From Xanthomonas chitinilytica (lineage in GTDB: Bacteria > Pseudomonadota > Gammaproteobacteria > Xanthomonadales > Xanthomonadaceae), in NCBI RefSeq assembly GCF_026107455.2, contig NZ_JAPCHY010000012.1, positions 62,001 through 126,000 on the forward strand: a stretch of 64,000 nucleotides of DNA. The letters run 5' to 3'. Below, one piece after another: positions 35,428 to 43,576 of this stretch. Both the position numbers and the translations under genes were made by a program. The notes under the pieces are model-generated. The model was not told the origin of the DNA. It saw only the letters and a program-made list of their open reading frames with translations, and made no database searches. Each line of letters opens with the position of its first letter. Position 1 is the first letter of the stretch.

Positions 35428-35745
35428 ATGGCCTGGTGGTTACTGCTTGCCGCAAGCGTCGTCGAGATCGTGATGGCGGCGGCGCTCAAGGCATCCGATG
35501 GCTGGACGAAGCCGTGGCCGAGCATGCTCGGCATCGTTTCGGCCTTGGCATCGATATTCCTGCTCGCCCACGCAATCAAGCATCTGCCGACCGGCACGGC
35601 CTATGCCGTGTGGACCGGTATCGGCGCGGTCGGCGTGGCCATCTATGGGATCGCTGCGAACGACGACGCCTTCACCCCGGCCCGGGTGCTGTGCCTTGCC
35701 CTGGTGATAGCGGGCGTGGCGGGCCTGCGTTTCATCGAAGCGTGA
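35428..35745 (+). CDS. Small multidrug resistance (SugE/Gdx-type) exporter
   Basis: A 105-residue, four-helix SMR protein. The catalytic Glu is in helix 1 (VVEIVMAAALKASDGWTK, Glu13) and the signature GTAYAVWTGIGAVGVA lies at about 56-71. The KASDGW loop and WTGIGAVG favour the SugE/Gdx branch (guanidinium export) over the Qac branch (quaternary ammonium), though I saw no guanidine riboswitch. It works as a dual-topology dimer in the inner membrane. It precedes the azoreductase by 16 bp and faces the HxlR gene, so all three form one regulatory unit. Confidence 0.9.
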   Translation: MAWWLLLAASVVEIVMAAALKASDGWTKPWPSMLGIVSALASIFLLAHAIKHLPTGTAYAVWTGIGAVGVAIYGIAANDDAFTPARVLCLALVIAGVAGLRFIEA

Positions 35746-35761
35746 CCGGGAGGCCCTGGAC

Positions 35762-36406
35762 ATGGCAAACCTGCTGCATATCGCGGGCTCTCCCTCCGGC
35801 CCCGCCTCCCATTCCGGCTCCATTGCCCGGGAACTGGTCCAGGCCTATCGGGAATCGAACCCGACCGCGAGCGTCGCGTCGATCGATGTCTGGAACCTCG
35901 AGCTTCCGGACTTCGATGCCGCGATGATCGCCGCGAAGTTCGCGGTGCTGCGTTCCCGGGAGGCGACGGACGCGCAACGCGCGCAATGGGCGAGGGCCGT
36001 GTGCCTGTCGGAAGCCTTCAACGAGGCCGACAGCTACGTCTTCAGCCTGCCGATGTGGAACTTCGGCATTCCCTACCGCCTCAAGCACTACATCGACATC
36101 GTGACCCTGCCCGGCCAGAACTGGTCATGGTCCAGGGCGGAAGGGTATCGCCCGCTGCTGAAGAACAAGCGGGCCGTTCTGGTGTACTCCAGTGCCGGCG
36201 ACTTCTCGCCGGATGCGGCCACCGTCCATGAGGACCAGCAGAAGCCGTTCATGCGCCAGTGGCTGCGCTTCATCGGTGTCGATGTCGTCGAAGAGATCGC
36301 CGTGGCGCCGACCCTGGCCGATCCCGAACGCCTGCTCCAGGTCAAGGCGGCGGCGGTACGCCAGGCCCGGGCCGCGGCGCTGGCGCTGGGGCAGGCGCAG
36401 GGATGA
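35762..36406 (+). CDS. FMN-dependent NADH azo/quinone reductase (AzoR family)
   Basis: A 214-residue flavodoxin-like enzyme that uses FMN and NAD(P)H to reduce azo dyes and quinones by two electrons. SPSGPASHSGSIARELV near the N terminus binds the FMN phosphate; PMWNFGIPYRLKHYIDIV at about 99-116 is the AzoR signature contacting the flavin; SSAGDF near 143 completes the site. It is 16 bp downstream of the SMR gene and likely controlled by the divergent HxlR protein, consistent with an electrophile/quinone-responsive unit. Confidence 0.9.
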   Translation: MANLLHIAGSPSGPASHSGSIARELVQAYRESNPTASVASIDVWNLELPDFDAAMIAAKFAVLRSREATDAQRAQWARAVCLSEAFNEADSYVFSLPMWNFGIPYRLKHYIDIVTLPGQNWSWSRAEGYRPLLKNKRAVLVYSSAGDFSPDAATVHEDQQKPFMRQWLRFIGVDVVEEIAVAPTLADPERLLQVKAAAVRQARAAALALGQAQG

Positions 36407-36494
36407 CGTGTGGGCCGGCACGGTCGCGGTTCACGCCTGGCCGTGGGTGCGCGAGCGGGCGGACCGCGATGCGAGGCAGGCCACGCGCCGGGTC

Positions 36495-37415
36495 CTAGCC
36501 CGGGACCGCAGCGCCCCCCAGGTGCGAGAGCAGCGCCTGCCGCAGCGCTCTTGCGGCCGGCCCAAGCGGCTCGTCTATGCGCCGGGCCAGATAGCCCTGC
36601 AGCGCAACCCTGCCATGCATTCCCAGTGCCGGGACGTCCAGCCGCACCAGGCATCCCTCGGCGAGGTCGCGTTCGACCGACCACTCCGGCAGGCGACCCC
36701 AGCCCAGCCCGGCGAGGATCAGCGCCTGCTTGATGTCCTGTCCGCCAACGCGCCACGTGCCCGGCGAAAGCACGCCGAAATCCCGCCCCTGCGTCTGGCC
36801 GGTCGGGTCTTCAAGCACGATCTGCAGGTGTTCGGCCAGTTCGGACGAATCGATCGGGCCCGGATCGCGTCGCGCCAGCGCGTGGCCGGGTGCCGCCACG
36901 GCGACGATGCCCACCGGCGAGAGCGCCTCGAGTTCGATGTGCGCATCGCGGAAGTCTTCGCCGACGGTGATCGCCATCGTGCATCGCCGCTCGCGCAGCG
37001 CCGCCAGCGGCTCCCCGAGGGGCACCGAGCGCAGTTGCACCGCCACGGACGGATACGAGGCACGCATCTCGCCCAGGGCGTGGGCCAGCGCCGCGACCGG
37101 AAACAGCGTATCGACGGCCAGGGAAAGGCCTAGCTCGACGCTTTCGCCCAAGCCGACCGCACGCGCGCGCATCGCATCGACTTTCAGCAGGATCGCCTTC
37201 GCATCGGCCAGCAGGGCCCGGCCTTCGGACGTCAGCAGCGGACGCCGGCCCGAGCGATCGAACAGTTCCACCCCCAACTGGCCCTCGAGCGTGGCGATGG
37301 CATGGCTCACCGCCGACTGCACCCGGCGGATGCGCGTGGCGGCGGCGCGGAAGCTCCCGGTTTCCGCGACGGCGACCAGCACGCGAAGCTGGTCGAGGGT
37401 AAGCGCATCCAGCAT
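36495..37415 (-). CDS. LysR-family transcriptional regulator
   Basis: A 306-residue LysR-type regulator. Residues 1-60 form the helix-turn-helix (FRAAATRIRRVQSAVSHAIATLEGQLGVELFDRSG), and about 90-295 form the periplasmic-binding-protein-like effector domain. The ATG at 37415 gives the usual MLDALTLDQLRVLVAVAETGSF start. It is divergent from the wrbA operon across 95 bp containing a perfect palindrome (37424-37437), the usual layout for a LysR regulator controlling the neighbouring operon. The effector is unknown; a quinone or aromatic compound would suit the target genes. Confidence 0.9.
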   Translation of the reverse strand: MLDALTLDQLRVLVAVAETGSFRAAATRIRRVQSAVSHAIATLEGQLGVELFDRSGRRPLLTSEGRALLADAKAILLKVDAMRARAVGLGESVELGLSLAVDTLFPVAALAHALGEMRASYPSVAVQLRSVPLGEPLAALRERRCTMAITVGEDFRDAHIELEALSPVGIVAVAAPGHALARRDPGPIDSSELAEHLQIVLEDPTGQTQGRDFGVLSPGTWRVGGQDIKQALILAGLGWGRLPEWSVERDLAEGCLVRLDVPALGMHGRVALQGYLARRIDEPLGPAARALRQALLSHLGGAAVPG

Positions 37416-37423
37416 GATCCATC

Positions 37424-37437
37424 TATTCGATCGAATA
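37424..37437. promoter_or_regulatory. Perfect 14-bp palindrome, candidate LysR operator
   Basis: TATTCGATCGAATA reads identically on both strands and lies nine bases before the LysR start, between LysR and the divergent wrbA gene. It contains an ATTC/GAAT pair in the T-N-A spacing used by LysR regulators. A further AT-rich segment (about 37442-37452) may hold the promoter. Binding is inferred from position only. Confidence 0.55.
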
Positions 37438-37510
37438 CGCCTAAATTTTATCACTTACGTAGATCGATCAACGGCCGCATCCTGCCCGCCTTGTCGAACG
37501 GAGCGCGGTC

Positions 37511-38140
37511 ATGGCCAAGGTGCTGGTCCTGTATTACTCGTCGTACGGGCATGTGGAACGCATGGCCCATGCGGTCTGCGAAGGGGCGCGGCAGGCGGGC
37601 GCCGACGCGACGGTGAAGCGGGTCCCCGAAATCGTTCCCTCCGAGGTCGCGCGGCGCGCGCACTACAAGCTGGATCAGGCTGCGCCGGTGGCCACGGTGG
37701 CCGAGCTTCCCGACTACGACGCGATCGTCCTCGGTACACCGACGCGCTTCGGCAACATGGCGGCGCAGATGAAGAACTTCCTCGACCAGGCCGGTGGGCT
37801 CTGGGCGAAGGATGCCCTCGTCGGCAAGGTCGGGAGCGTGTTCGTCGCAACCGGTAGCCAGCATGGTGGGCAGGAGGCGACGATCCAGTCGACGCATACC
37901 GTCCTGCTCCACCTGGGCATGGTGATCGTGGGCCTGCCCTATACGTTCAAGGGGCAGCTGCTGATGGGCGAGGTCACGGGCGGGTCGCCGTACGGCGCCA
38001 CGACCATCGCCGGAGACGAGGGCAACGACCGCCTCCCCAGCGAGAACGAACTGGCGGGCGCCAGGTTCCAGGGAGCGCATGTCGCGCGCATCGCCGCCGC
38101 GCTCTCGCCGCTGCATGGGCGGCCGGCCGGGGTGGGCTGA
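37511..38140 (+). CDS. wrbA: NAD(P)H:quinone oxidoreductase, WrbA type
   Basis: A 209-residue flavodoxin-like WrbA enzyme that reduces quinones to hydroquinones by two electrons. FMN-binding loops are [13 protein letters not shown] (8-20), [19 protein letters not shown] (about 79-97) and [13 protein letters not shown] (about 117-129), all typical of WrbA. Length is normal (about 200). Its TGA shares one base with the next start (TGATG), indicating tight coupling with the MFS gene. The set LysR-wrbA-MFS-porin looks like a quinone or aromatic-compound response. Confidence 0.93.
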   Translation: MAKVLVLYYSSYGHVERMAHAVCEGARQAGADATVKRVPEIVPSEVARRAHYKLDQAAPVATVAELPDYDAIVLGTPTRFGNMAAQMKNFLDQAGGLWAKDALVGKVGSVFVATGSQHGGQEATIQSTHTVLLHLGMVIVGLPYTFKGQLLMGEVTGGSPYGATTIAGDEGNDRLPSENELAGARFQGAHVARIAAALSPLHGRPAGVG

Positions 38141-39342
38141 TGTCCATCGCGCATTCCAGCGGGCGGCAAGGCTGGCGGACCGTCGCATTGGTCGTCGGCG
38201 CCGGCGTGGTCTCCGCGTTCCAGGTCGGCAAGGCGCCGATCGCGCTCGACGCCATCCGTGCCGACCTTGCGATCGGACTGACGGCGGCCTCGTGGATCCT
38301 GTCCGCCTTTGCGCTGATCGGCGCGCTGGCCAGTGTCGCGATCGGCGGTGTCGTCGACCGCGCGGGCGCCAAGCAGGCGGTCGTGTACGGACTGCTGCTC
38401 CAGGCGTCCGGCTCGGCGATCGGGGCGGTCTCCGCAAACCTGCCGCTCCTGGTGGCGACCCGGGCCATCGAAGGCCTGGGATTCCTCGCCGTCACCATCG
38501 CGGCGCCGTCGCTGATCGTCGCGGCCAGCCGTCCGCAGGAGCGCGCGCGCGCCTTCGCCGCCTGGGCCACCTTCATGCCGGTGGGAATGGCGCTGATGAT
38601 GTTCTGCGCACCGGCGCTGCATGCGCTGGGATGGCGCGGCATCTGGCACCTGAACGCCGCGATCCTCGCCGGTTTCGCCCTATGGATCGCGATCGCGGTG
38701 CGTGGCGTTGGCACAGGCGGCGGCGCTCGCGTGCAACCCGGGACCGCCGCCGCTCTGTCGCGCACGCTGGGCGTTCCGGGGCCGTGGCTGCTGGCGGGCA
38801 TCTTCGGTGCCTACACGGCGGCATACTTCTCGCTGTTCGGCTTTCTCCCGACGCTGCTGTCCGATCGCCTCGGCGTCGAGGCGGGAACAGCCGGCGTGCT
38901 CAGCGCGATCGCCGTCGCCGCCGGCGCCGCGGGCTGCCTCGCCTGCGGCCATCGGCTCGGCGCGGGCGCCCGCGCGACCACCCTCATGCGGGTGGGGTTC
39001 GCCGCGATGGCACTGGGCGGAATCGGCGTACTGGCGCTGCCGCTTCCCGGCGGGTACTCCTATCTGCTCTGCGTCGTCATCTCGTTCGTCGGCGCGTTCA
39101 TTCCGACCGCGATCTTCGATGCCGCGCCGCGCCATTCGCCGCGTCCCGAACTCCTGGGCACCACCGTCGGGCTCGCCACCCAGGGCAACAGCATCGGGGT
39201 CGTGATCGGCCCGCTGATCGCAAGCGCGATCGCGGCGACAGCCGGCTGGGCCTGGGTCGCTGCCTTCATGGTCGCCGTGGTCGTCCTGGGAGGTCTGGGC
39301 GCGATCGCATTGCAGGGGCAGCCAGGCGAGGCGGCACGATGA
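38140..39342 (+). CDS. MFS transporter
   Basis: A 400-residue, 12-span major facilitator protein. The N-terminal half carries GGVVDRAGAKQAVVYG (motif A, about 68-83) and RAIEGLGFLAVTIAAPSL. The CynX/NimT-like layout is consistent with uptake or export of organic anions or drugs; direction and substrate cannot be deduced. It shares a base with wrbA and overlaps the outer membrane protein gene by four bases (ATGA), so the three are co-translated. Confidence 0.87.
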   Translation: MSIAHSSGRQGWRTVALVVGAGVVSAFQVGKAPIALDAIRADLAIGLTAASWILSAFALIGALASVAIGGVVDRAGAKQAVVYGLLLQASGSAIGAVSANLPLLVATRAIEGLGFLAVTIAAPSLIVAASRPQERARAFAAWATFMPVGMALMMFCAPALHALGWRGIWHLNAAILAGFALWIAIAVRGVGTGGGARVQPGTAAALSRTLGVPGPWLLAGIFGAYTAAYFSLFGFLPTLLSDRLGVEAGTAGVLSAIAVAAGAAGCLACGHRLGAGARATTLMRVGFAAMALGGIGVLALPLPGGYSYLLCVVISFVGAFIPTAIFDAAPRHSPRPELLGTTVGLATQGNSIGVVIGPLIASAIAATAGWAWVAAFMVAVVVLGGLGAIALQGQPGEAAR

Positions 39343-40292
39343 AGACAGGCGCATCGATCCGGGCGGGGCGGGCACGCAGGCGGTGGCCGTACGCGTTCCG
39401 GGCAGCCATCGCGATGATGATGGCGGTCTCTCCGGCGCACGCAGGGGTGGCGTTGCCTCCGCTCAACCTGGGGGACAGCGGCTTCCAGGATGGAATCGCC
39501 GGGCCCGGGCTCCTGTTCCAGCAAACGCTTTCCGCCCACCATTCGCACAAGGCCCGCGACGAACGCGGCGAGCGCATCGACGCCGCGGCCGACGTCACGG
39601 CGGCGGCTCTGCTCGTGCAGGTCAGTTACCTGTCGGAACGTACCTTCCTGGGAGCCCACGTCGGTGCCGAAGCGATCGTGCCGCTCGCGCATGTGGTGGT
39701 GGAGCCAAGGGAAGGACCACGCCTGGAGAAAACCGCCGTCGGCGATCTGTTCCTGGGCCCGCTCCTGCTTCAGTGGCCGGAGCGGACGCTGTTCGGCCGG
39801 CCATTCTGGCAGCGCGCGAACTTCAACGTGACGCTTCCGACCGGGTCGTACGATCGCAATGCGCCGCTCAATATCGGCACCAACGCATGGCGGGTGAACC
39901 CGCATTACGCCTTCACCTGGGTGGCATCCCCGGCGTGGGAGTTGAGCGGGCGGCTGCACTACCTGTGGGTCGCACCCAACCGTTCTCCGCCACCATCGTC
40001 CGGCGCCCGTGAACTACAGGCCGGATCGGCCTTCCATGCCAATGCGTCCATCTCGCGTGGAATCGGTGACCGGGTCCGCGCGGGAGCTTCCGGTTACTAC
40101 CTCGTCCAACTCGTGGACGACCGCGTGGATGGCATCCGTACCGGCGGTCGGGAGCGGGTCGTCGGCGCCGGCCCGGCGTTGAGTTGGTACGGCGGTTCGT
40201 CGTCGATCCATGCGGCGGCCTACTGGGAAGCCCGCGCCAGGGACCGCGCCGAGGGCGTTCGCGTGAGCCTGCGCCTGGCCACGGTCTTCTGA
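39339..40292 (+). CDS. Outer membrane protein of the phenol-degradation MetA/SphA-like family
   Basis: A 317-residue beta-barrel protein with a signal peptide (about 1-36, PAHAG). It has the family marks of the putative phenol-degradation MetA-pathway transporter group: many alternating beta-strands, FNVTLPTGSYDRNAPLNIGTN near 163, and a terminal Phe (LRLATVF). Related proteins are porin-like channels for aromatic or hydrophobic compounds. Coupled by overlap to the MFS gene, it suggests a two-membrane transport route for an aromatic substrate, with WrbA acting on its quinone. Confidence 0.82.
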   Translation: MKTGASIRAGRARRRWPYAFRAAIAMMMAVSPAHAGVALPPLNLGDSGFQDGIAGPGLLFQQTLSAHHSHKARDERGERIDAAADVTAAALLVQVSYLSERTFLGAHVGAEAIVPLAHVVVEPREGPRLEKTAVGDLFLGPLLLQWPERTLFGRPFWQRANFNVTLPTGSYDRNAPLNIGTNAWRVNPHYAFTWVASPAWELSGRLHYLWVAPNRSPPPSSGARELQAGSAFHANASISRGIGDRVRAGASGYYLVQLVDDRVDGIRTGGRERVVGAGPALSWYGGSSSIHAAAYWEARARDRAEGVRVSLRLATVF

Positions 40293-40476
40293 CGCGACGC
40301 GGCTTTCCTGCGCCCGGGAACCCGCCACGGGCACACGGCACGCCCGCATGCTCGAAGCGGCCGGAAACGGACATCCCCGCGCCGGGCTGTTCGGCCGGAC
40401 AACCGGGGCCGGGCCCACGCCGCAACCTCCGTGGGCCGATGCTTCGCGTCATGCGGAACCGTCGGGCCCCGGTCGC

Positions 40477-41007
40477 CTACCTGAGACGCTTGCGCCAGAT
40501 GCGGTCGTCGTCGACACGATCGCCCAGCGTGAACGTACAACGGCCGACTTCCTCGAAACCGTGGCGGCTGTAGAACCGCTTCGCTCGCTCATTGTGGTCG
40601 AATACGGTCAGGTAGAGCGCTTCCGCGTTGCGGTTGCGCGCCTCTGAAACGGCCCATTGCATGAGCTGTTCGGCAACGCCGGTACCGTGCCAATCCGAGA
40701 GGACATATATCTGCTGCAACTCCAGCGCGCCATCGCCCGGATCGGCCGCCGGCGCCCGCAGCGGGGTGAGCTTTGCATAGCCGATCGGCTCATGGCCGGC
40801 TACTGCCACCCGCCAGCCGACCGTCCCGTCTTGCAGGTCCCTGGCCATGGGTCCATCCGGCGCATACGTCCTGTCGCAGAAATCCTCGAATGCATCCGCG
40901 GCGTACAGATGCGAGAACGTGTCGGTAAAGATACGGCGGGCTGCCAGCAACAGCTTGCGCCCCATCTCCGCGTCTGGTTGGACGTATGTGATCGTATCGA
41001 TATCCAT
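40477..41007 (-). CDS. GNAT-family N-acetyltransferase
   Basis: A 176-residue GNAT fold. The acetyl-CoA-binding motif A is VLSDWHGTGVAEQLMQWAV (about 101-119), slightly divergent from the canonical Q/RxxGxG/A because the first residue pair is W-H. Motif B (ALYLTVFDHNERAKRFYSRHGFEEVG) is strong. The substrate is unknown; ribosomal-protein or small-molecule acetylation is common. It is the last gene of the accessory block, on the opposite strand from the porin gene. The ATG at 41007 is chosen over an upstream TTG. Confidence 0.85.
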   Translation of the reverse strand: MDIDTITYVQPDAEMGRKLLLAARRIFTDTFSHLYAADAFEDFCDRTYAPDGPMARDLQDGTVGWRVAVAGHEPIGYAKLTPLRAPAADPGDGALELQQIYVLSDWHGTGVAEQLMQWAVSEARNRNAEALYLTVFDHNERAKRFYSRHGFEEVGRCTFTLGDRVDDDRIWRKRLR

Positions 41008-41204
41008 TGTCTGCCGGGTCCGCAAGGCTTCTGCCGGAGCCTAACGCCTTTCCCCGCGCTTGGGCGCCGCGAGCCCGGCGTGCGTACCCGATGACGTTCT
41101 GGCGTGGCCGCCCCGCAGTCCGGCAAGGGCCATGCGCCGGAGCGCGGGGCCGCCTGCGTTCCCCGCTTCCGGTAGCGAACTCGCCATGGCCGCCTCGGCC
41201 ACTG

Positions 41205-41302
41205 CCGGGCATGGCCAGCGACTGCGCCAGGCAGCCACCGCCTCGACCTGGCCGCAGGCGGTGCATGCGATGGACGCGGCCACGCGCCTGGCCGTCGCCT
41301 GA
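41205..41302 (+). pseudogene. Truncated second copy of the HAD hydrolase 3' end
   Basis: Frame ending at 41302 encodes GHGQRLRQAATASTWPQAVHAMDAATRLAVA, matching the C terminus of the HAD protein (RLREAPTAAAWPQAVHAIDAAARLAAA) with a four-codon gap upstream. Nothing of the rest of the HAD gene lies before it; 41008-41204 holds no recognised gene. It is the remnant that marks the right border of the block. Nucleotide identity to the intact copy is about 87% over 120 bp by hand count. Confidence 0.8.
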
Positions 41303-41362
41303 CACGGGCCGGGGCATGCGGCACAATCGCCACATGTCCGCGCGCGCCTTCCTCTGTTGCCT
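41222..41362 (+). repeat. Right flanking direct repeat
   Basis: Partner of 30031-30172 at a constant 11191-bp offset. It includes the HAD stop (41300-41302) and the real ATG of the downstream gene (41334). Which copy is native cannot be told from this window alone; the intact HAD gene sits with the left copy and the intact downstream gene with the right copy, as expected if a segment was inserted at their junction. Confidence 0.8.
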
Positions 41363-41867
41363 GCTGTTGCTGCTGCCGCCGGCGCTGGCGGCGCAGGACG
41401 AGGCCGGCGACGCCGTGGCGAGCTACGTGCCGGCCACCGGCGATGCCTGGGTGGACCGCCAGCTGGCGGACATCAACGACTACGCCGAACGCTACCCGGA
41501 CAGCTTCCTCGACGAGGTGTCGCGCTATGCCGGCGTCCACCGCGACTACGTGGCCGCGCTGCTGCACGAGCACGGCTGGAGCGCCGGCGACATCTACTTC
41601 GCATGCTTCTGGGGAAAAGTGACCGGGCTCGGCTGCCGCGAACCGGTGCGCGCCCGCGCGCAGCACCCGGACGAGGGCTGGGAGGCGGTGGTCGCGCGGC
41701 TGCCGGTCGCGCCGGAGAACCTGAAGTGGCGCGCGCTGCGCCATGCCATCGTCGCCAGCTACGACCACTGGGAGCGGCCGGTACAGCTCGATGCCATGCT
41801 GCGGCGGCAGCTGGGCGACCGCGAGCAGCGCCGCAAGGCCGCCGCGGCGGCGCGCGCCGGCCAATAG
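41334..41867 (+). CDS. Exported protein of unknown function
   Basis: A 177-residue protein with a signal peptide (about 1-21, LAAQ) and a helical body containing WVDRQLADINDYAERYPDSFLDEVSRYAGV near 45 and GDIYFACFWGK near 86. I do not recognise a domain; similar-looking proteins occur across Xanthomonadaceae, judging by pattern memory only. Two Cys (near 91 and 102) could form a disulfide in the periplasm. It was probably adjacent to the HAD gene before the block arrived. Confidence 0.75.
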   Translation: MSARAFLCCLLLLLPPALAAQDEAGDAVASYVPATGDAWVDRQLADINDYAERYPDSFLDEVSRYAGVHRDYVAALLHEHGWSAGDIYFACFWGKVTGLGCREPVRARAQHPDEGWEAVVARLPVAPENLKWRALRHAIVASYDHWERPVQLDAMLRRQLGDREQRRKAAAAARAGQ

Positions 41868-41970
41868 CGGCCAACAGGCCGATTGCTGCTGTGCAGATGG
41901 CCGTTGGCAGCGTGCGCAGGCGAGAATGGCGCTTGCCGGAAACCTCCGCCGAACCCTGATTTCCCCACCG

Positions 41971-43329
41971 ATGACCGCCGACCGCTTCGTTTCGCCCGAC
42001 CACATCCGCAGCCTGTTCGCACAGGCGATGTCCCACATGTACCGCACCGAAGTGCCGCTGTACGGCACCCTGGTGGAGCTGGTGGCGCAGGTCAACGACC
42101 AGGTCCTGGCGGCCGATCCGGCGCTGGCGCAGCAGATGGAACGCAGCGGCGAGCGCGCGCGGCTGGACGTGGAGCGCCATGGCGCGATCCGCGTCGGCAC
42201 CGCGCAGGAGCTGGCCATGCTGCGGCGGCTGTTCGCGGTGATGGGCATGCAGCCGGTGGGCTACTACGACCTGTCGGTGGCCGGGGTGCCGGTGCATTCC
42301 ACCGCGTTCCGCCCGGTCGACGCCGAGGCGCTGAACCGCAATCCGTTCCGGGTGTTCACCTCGCTGCTGCGGCTGGAACTGATCGAGGACGCTGCGCTGC
42401 GCGGGCAGGCCGCGGCGATCCTCGCGCAGCGGCGGATCTTCACCGCCGACGCGCTGGCACTGATCGAGCAGTGCGAACGCGACGGCGGCCTCGGCGAGGA
42501 AGACGCCTGGCGCTTCGTGGTCGAGGCGCTGGAAACCTTCCGCTGGCACAACGACGCCACCGTGTCGCTGTCCACCTACCACGCGCTGCATGGGGCGCAC
42601 CGGCTGATCGCCGACGTGGTCAGCTTCCGCGGCCCGCACATCAACCACCTCACCCCGCGCACGCTGGACATCGACGCGGCCCAGGCCGAGATGCACCGCC
42701 GCGGCATCGCCGCCAAGGCGGTGATCGAAGGCCCGCCGCGCCGGCAGTGCCCGATCCTGCTGCGCCAGACCAGCTTCAAGGCGCTGGAGGAGACGGTGCA
42801 CTTCCCGTCCGGCGACAGCGGCGATGCCGGCACCCATACCGCGCGCTTCGGCGAGATCGAGCAGCGCGGGCTCGCCCTCACGCCCAAGGGCCGTACGCTG
42901 TACGACACCCTGCTGGCGCAGGCGCGCGCCGCCGAGGGCAGCGCGGGCGGCGATTACGCGACGCGGCTGGAAGCGGCGTTCGCCGGTTTCCCCGACGACT
43001 ACGCCACGCTGCGCCGCGAAGGGCTGGGCTATTTCCGCTACCGCCTCACCGATGCCGGCCGTGCCGACCCGGCCGCGGCCAGGGGCCTGCCGGCCGAGGC
43101 GCTGATCGCCGCGGGACTGGCCGCGGCCGACCCGATCGTCTACGAGGACTTCCTGCCGGTCAGCGCGGCGGGCATCTTCCAGTCCAACCTCGGCGGCGAC
43201 GAACAGCGCGCCTATGCCGCGCACGCCAACCGCGAGGCGTTCGAGCAGGTGCTGGGCGCGTCGGTGCACGACGAATTCGCGATCTACGAGCGCATGCAGC
43301 AAGAGTCGCTGGCGGCGTTGGCCGGCTGA
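41971..43329 (+). CDS. 2-oxoadipate dioxygenase/decarboxylase (HglS/YdcJ, DUF1338 family)
   Basis: A 452-residue VOC-fold metalloenzyme. HglS converts 2-oxoadipate to D-2-hydroxyglutarate in D-lysine catabolism, and E. coli YdcJ is the homologue. Metal-site segments are GYYDLSVAGVPVHSTAFRP (His109) and RGPHINHLTPR (His223/His226). Length matches the family (about 450). Plant and bacterial relatives act on lysine breakdown products; I see no other lysine genes in the window, so the pathway here is inferred from family only. Confidence 0.88.
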   Translation: MTADRFVSPDHIRSLFAQAMSHMYRTEVPLYGTLVELVAQVNDQVLAADPALAQQMERSGERARLDVERHGAIRVGTAQELAMLRRLFAVMGMQPVGYYDLSVAGVPVHSTAFRPVDAEALNRNPFRVFTSLLRLELIEDAALRGQAAAILAQRRIFTADALALIEQCERDGGLGEEDAWRFVVEALETFRWHNDATVSLSTYHALHGAHRLIADVVSFRGPHINHLTPRTLDIDAAQAEMHRRGIAAKAVIEGPPRRQCPILLRQTSFKALEETVHFPSGDSGDAGTHTARFGEIEQRGLALTPKGRTLYDTLLAQARAAEGSAGGDYATRLEAAFAGFPDDYATLRREGLGYFRYRLTDAGRADPAAARGLPAEALIAAGLAAADPIVYEDFLPVSAAGIFQSNLGGDEQRAYAAHANREAFEQVLGASVHDEFAIYERMQQESLAALAG

Positions 43330-43576
43330 CAACCCGTCGCCGCGCCGGCGGCACGCGGCATCCGCGCGCATGCCGCGTGCGATTGCCCGCGCTTCGCCGC
43401 CGGCGGCCGCTACTGCTGCCATCGCCGCTTGTCGTCGTCGGCAACGGGCCGTGAACGGATGGCGGTCCGGGCGCTCCTGGGCGGGCGCTGGCGGCGGTTA
43501 TGCTGACCACGCCCGGCGACCGGGCCGGGTGCCGGCCGCGGCCGGCGCCATCCTCGCAGCAGACAAAGGAGTGCCC

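Larger units (their letters stand above)
30112..41302. mobile_element. Candidate inserted accessory block (11.2 kb) between diverged direct repeats
   Basis: The block runs from the HAD stop codon to the stop of a second, truncated HAD 3' end. Everything inside (protease, ECF41 module, HxlR/SMR/azoreductase, LysR/WrbA/MFS/porin, GNAT) is accessory in type, whereas the flanking HAD and 41334 genes would be adjacent without it. No integrase, transposase or tRNA is present. The diverged repeats fit single-crossover (Campbell-type) insertion of related foreign DNA or an old segmental rearrangement better than site-specific integration. Confidence 0.55.

Noticed and set aside
35428-35745. Guanidine riboswitch upstream of the SugE/Gdx-like gene
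   Set aside because: The 80 bp upstream contain only a probable HxlR operator region and no guanidine-I, II or III core motifs.
30112-41302. Integrative element with integrase and att sites
   Set aside because: No tyrosine or serine recombinase, transposase or tRNA is inside or beside the block; the flanking repeats are ordinary gene-end sequence that has diverged.
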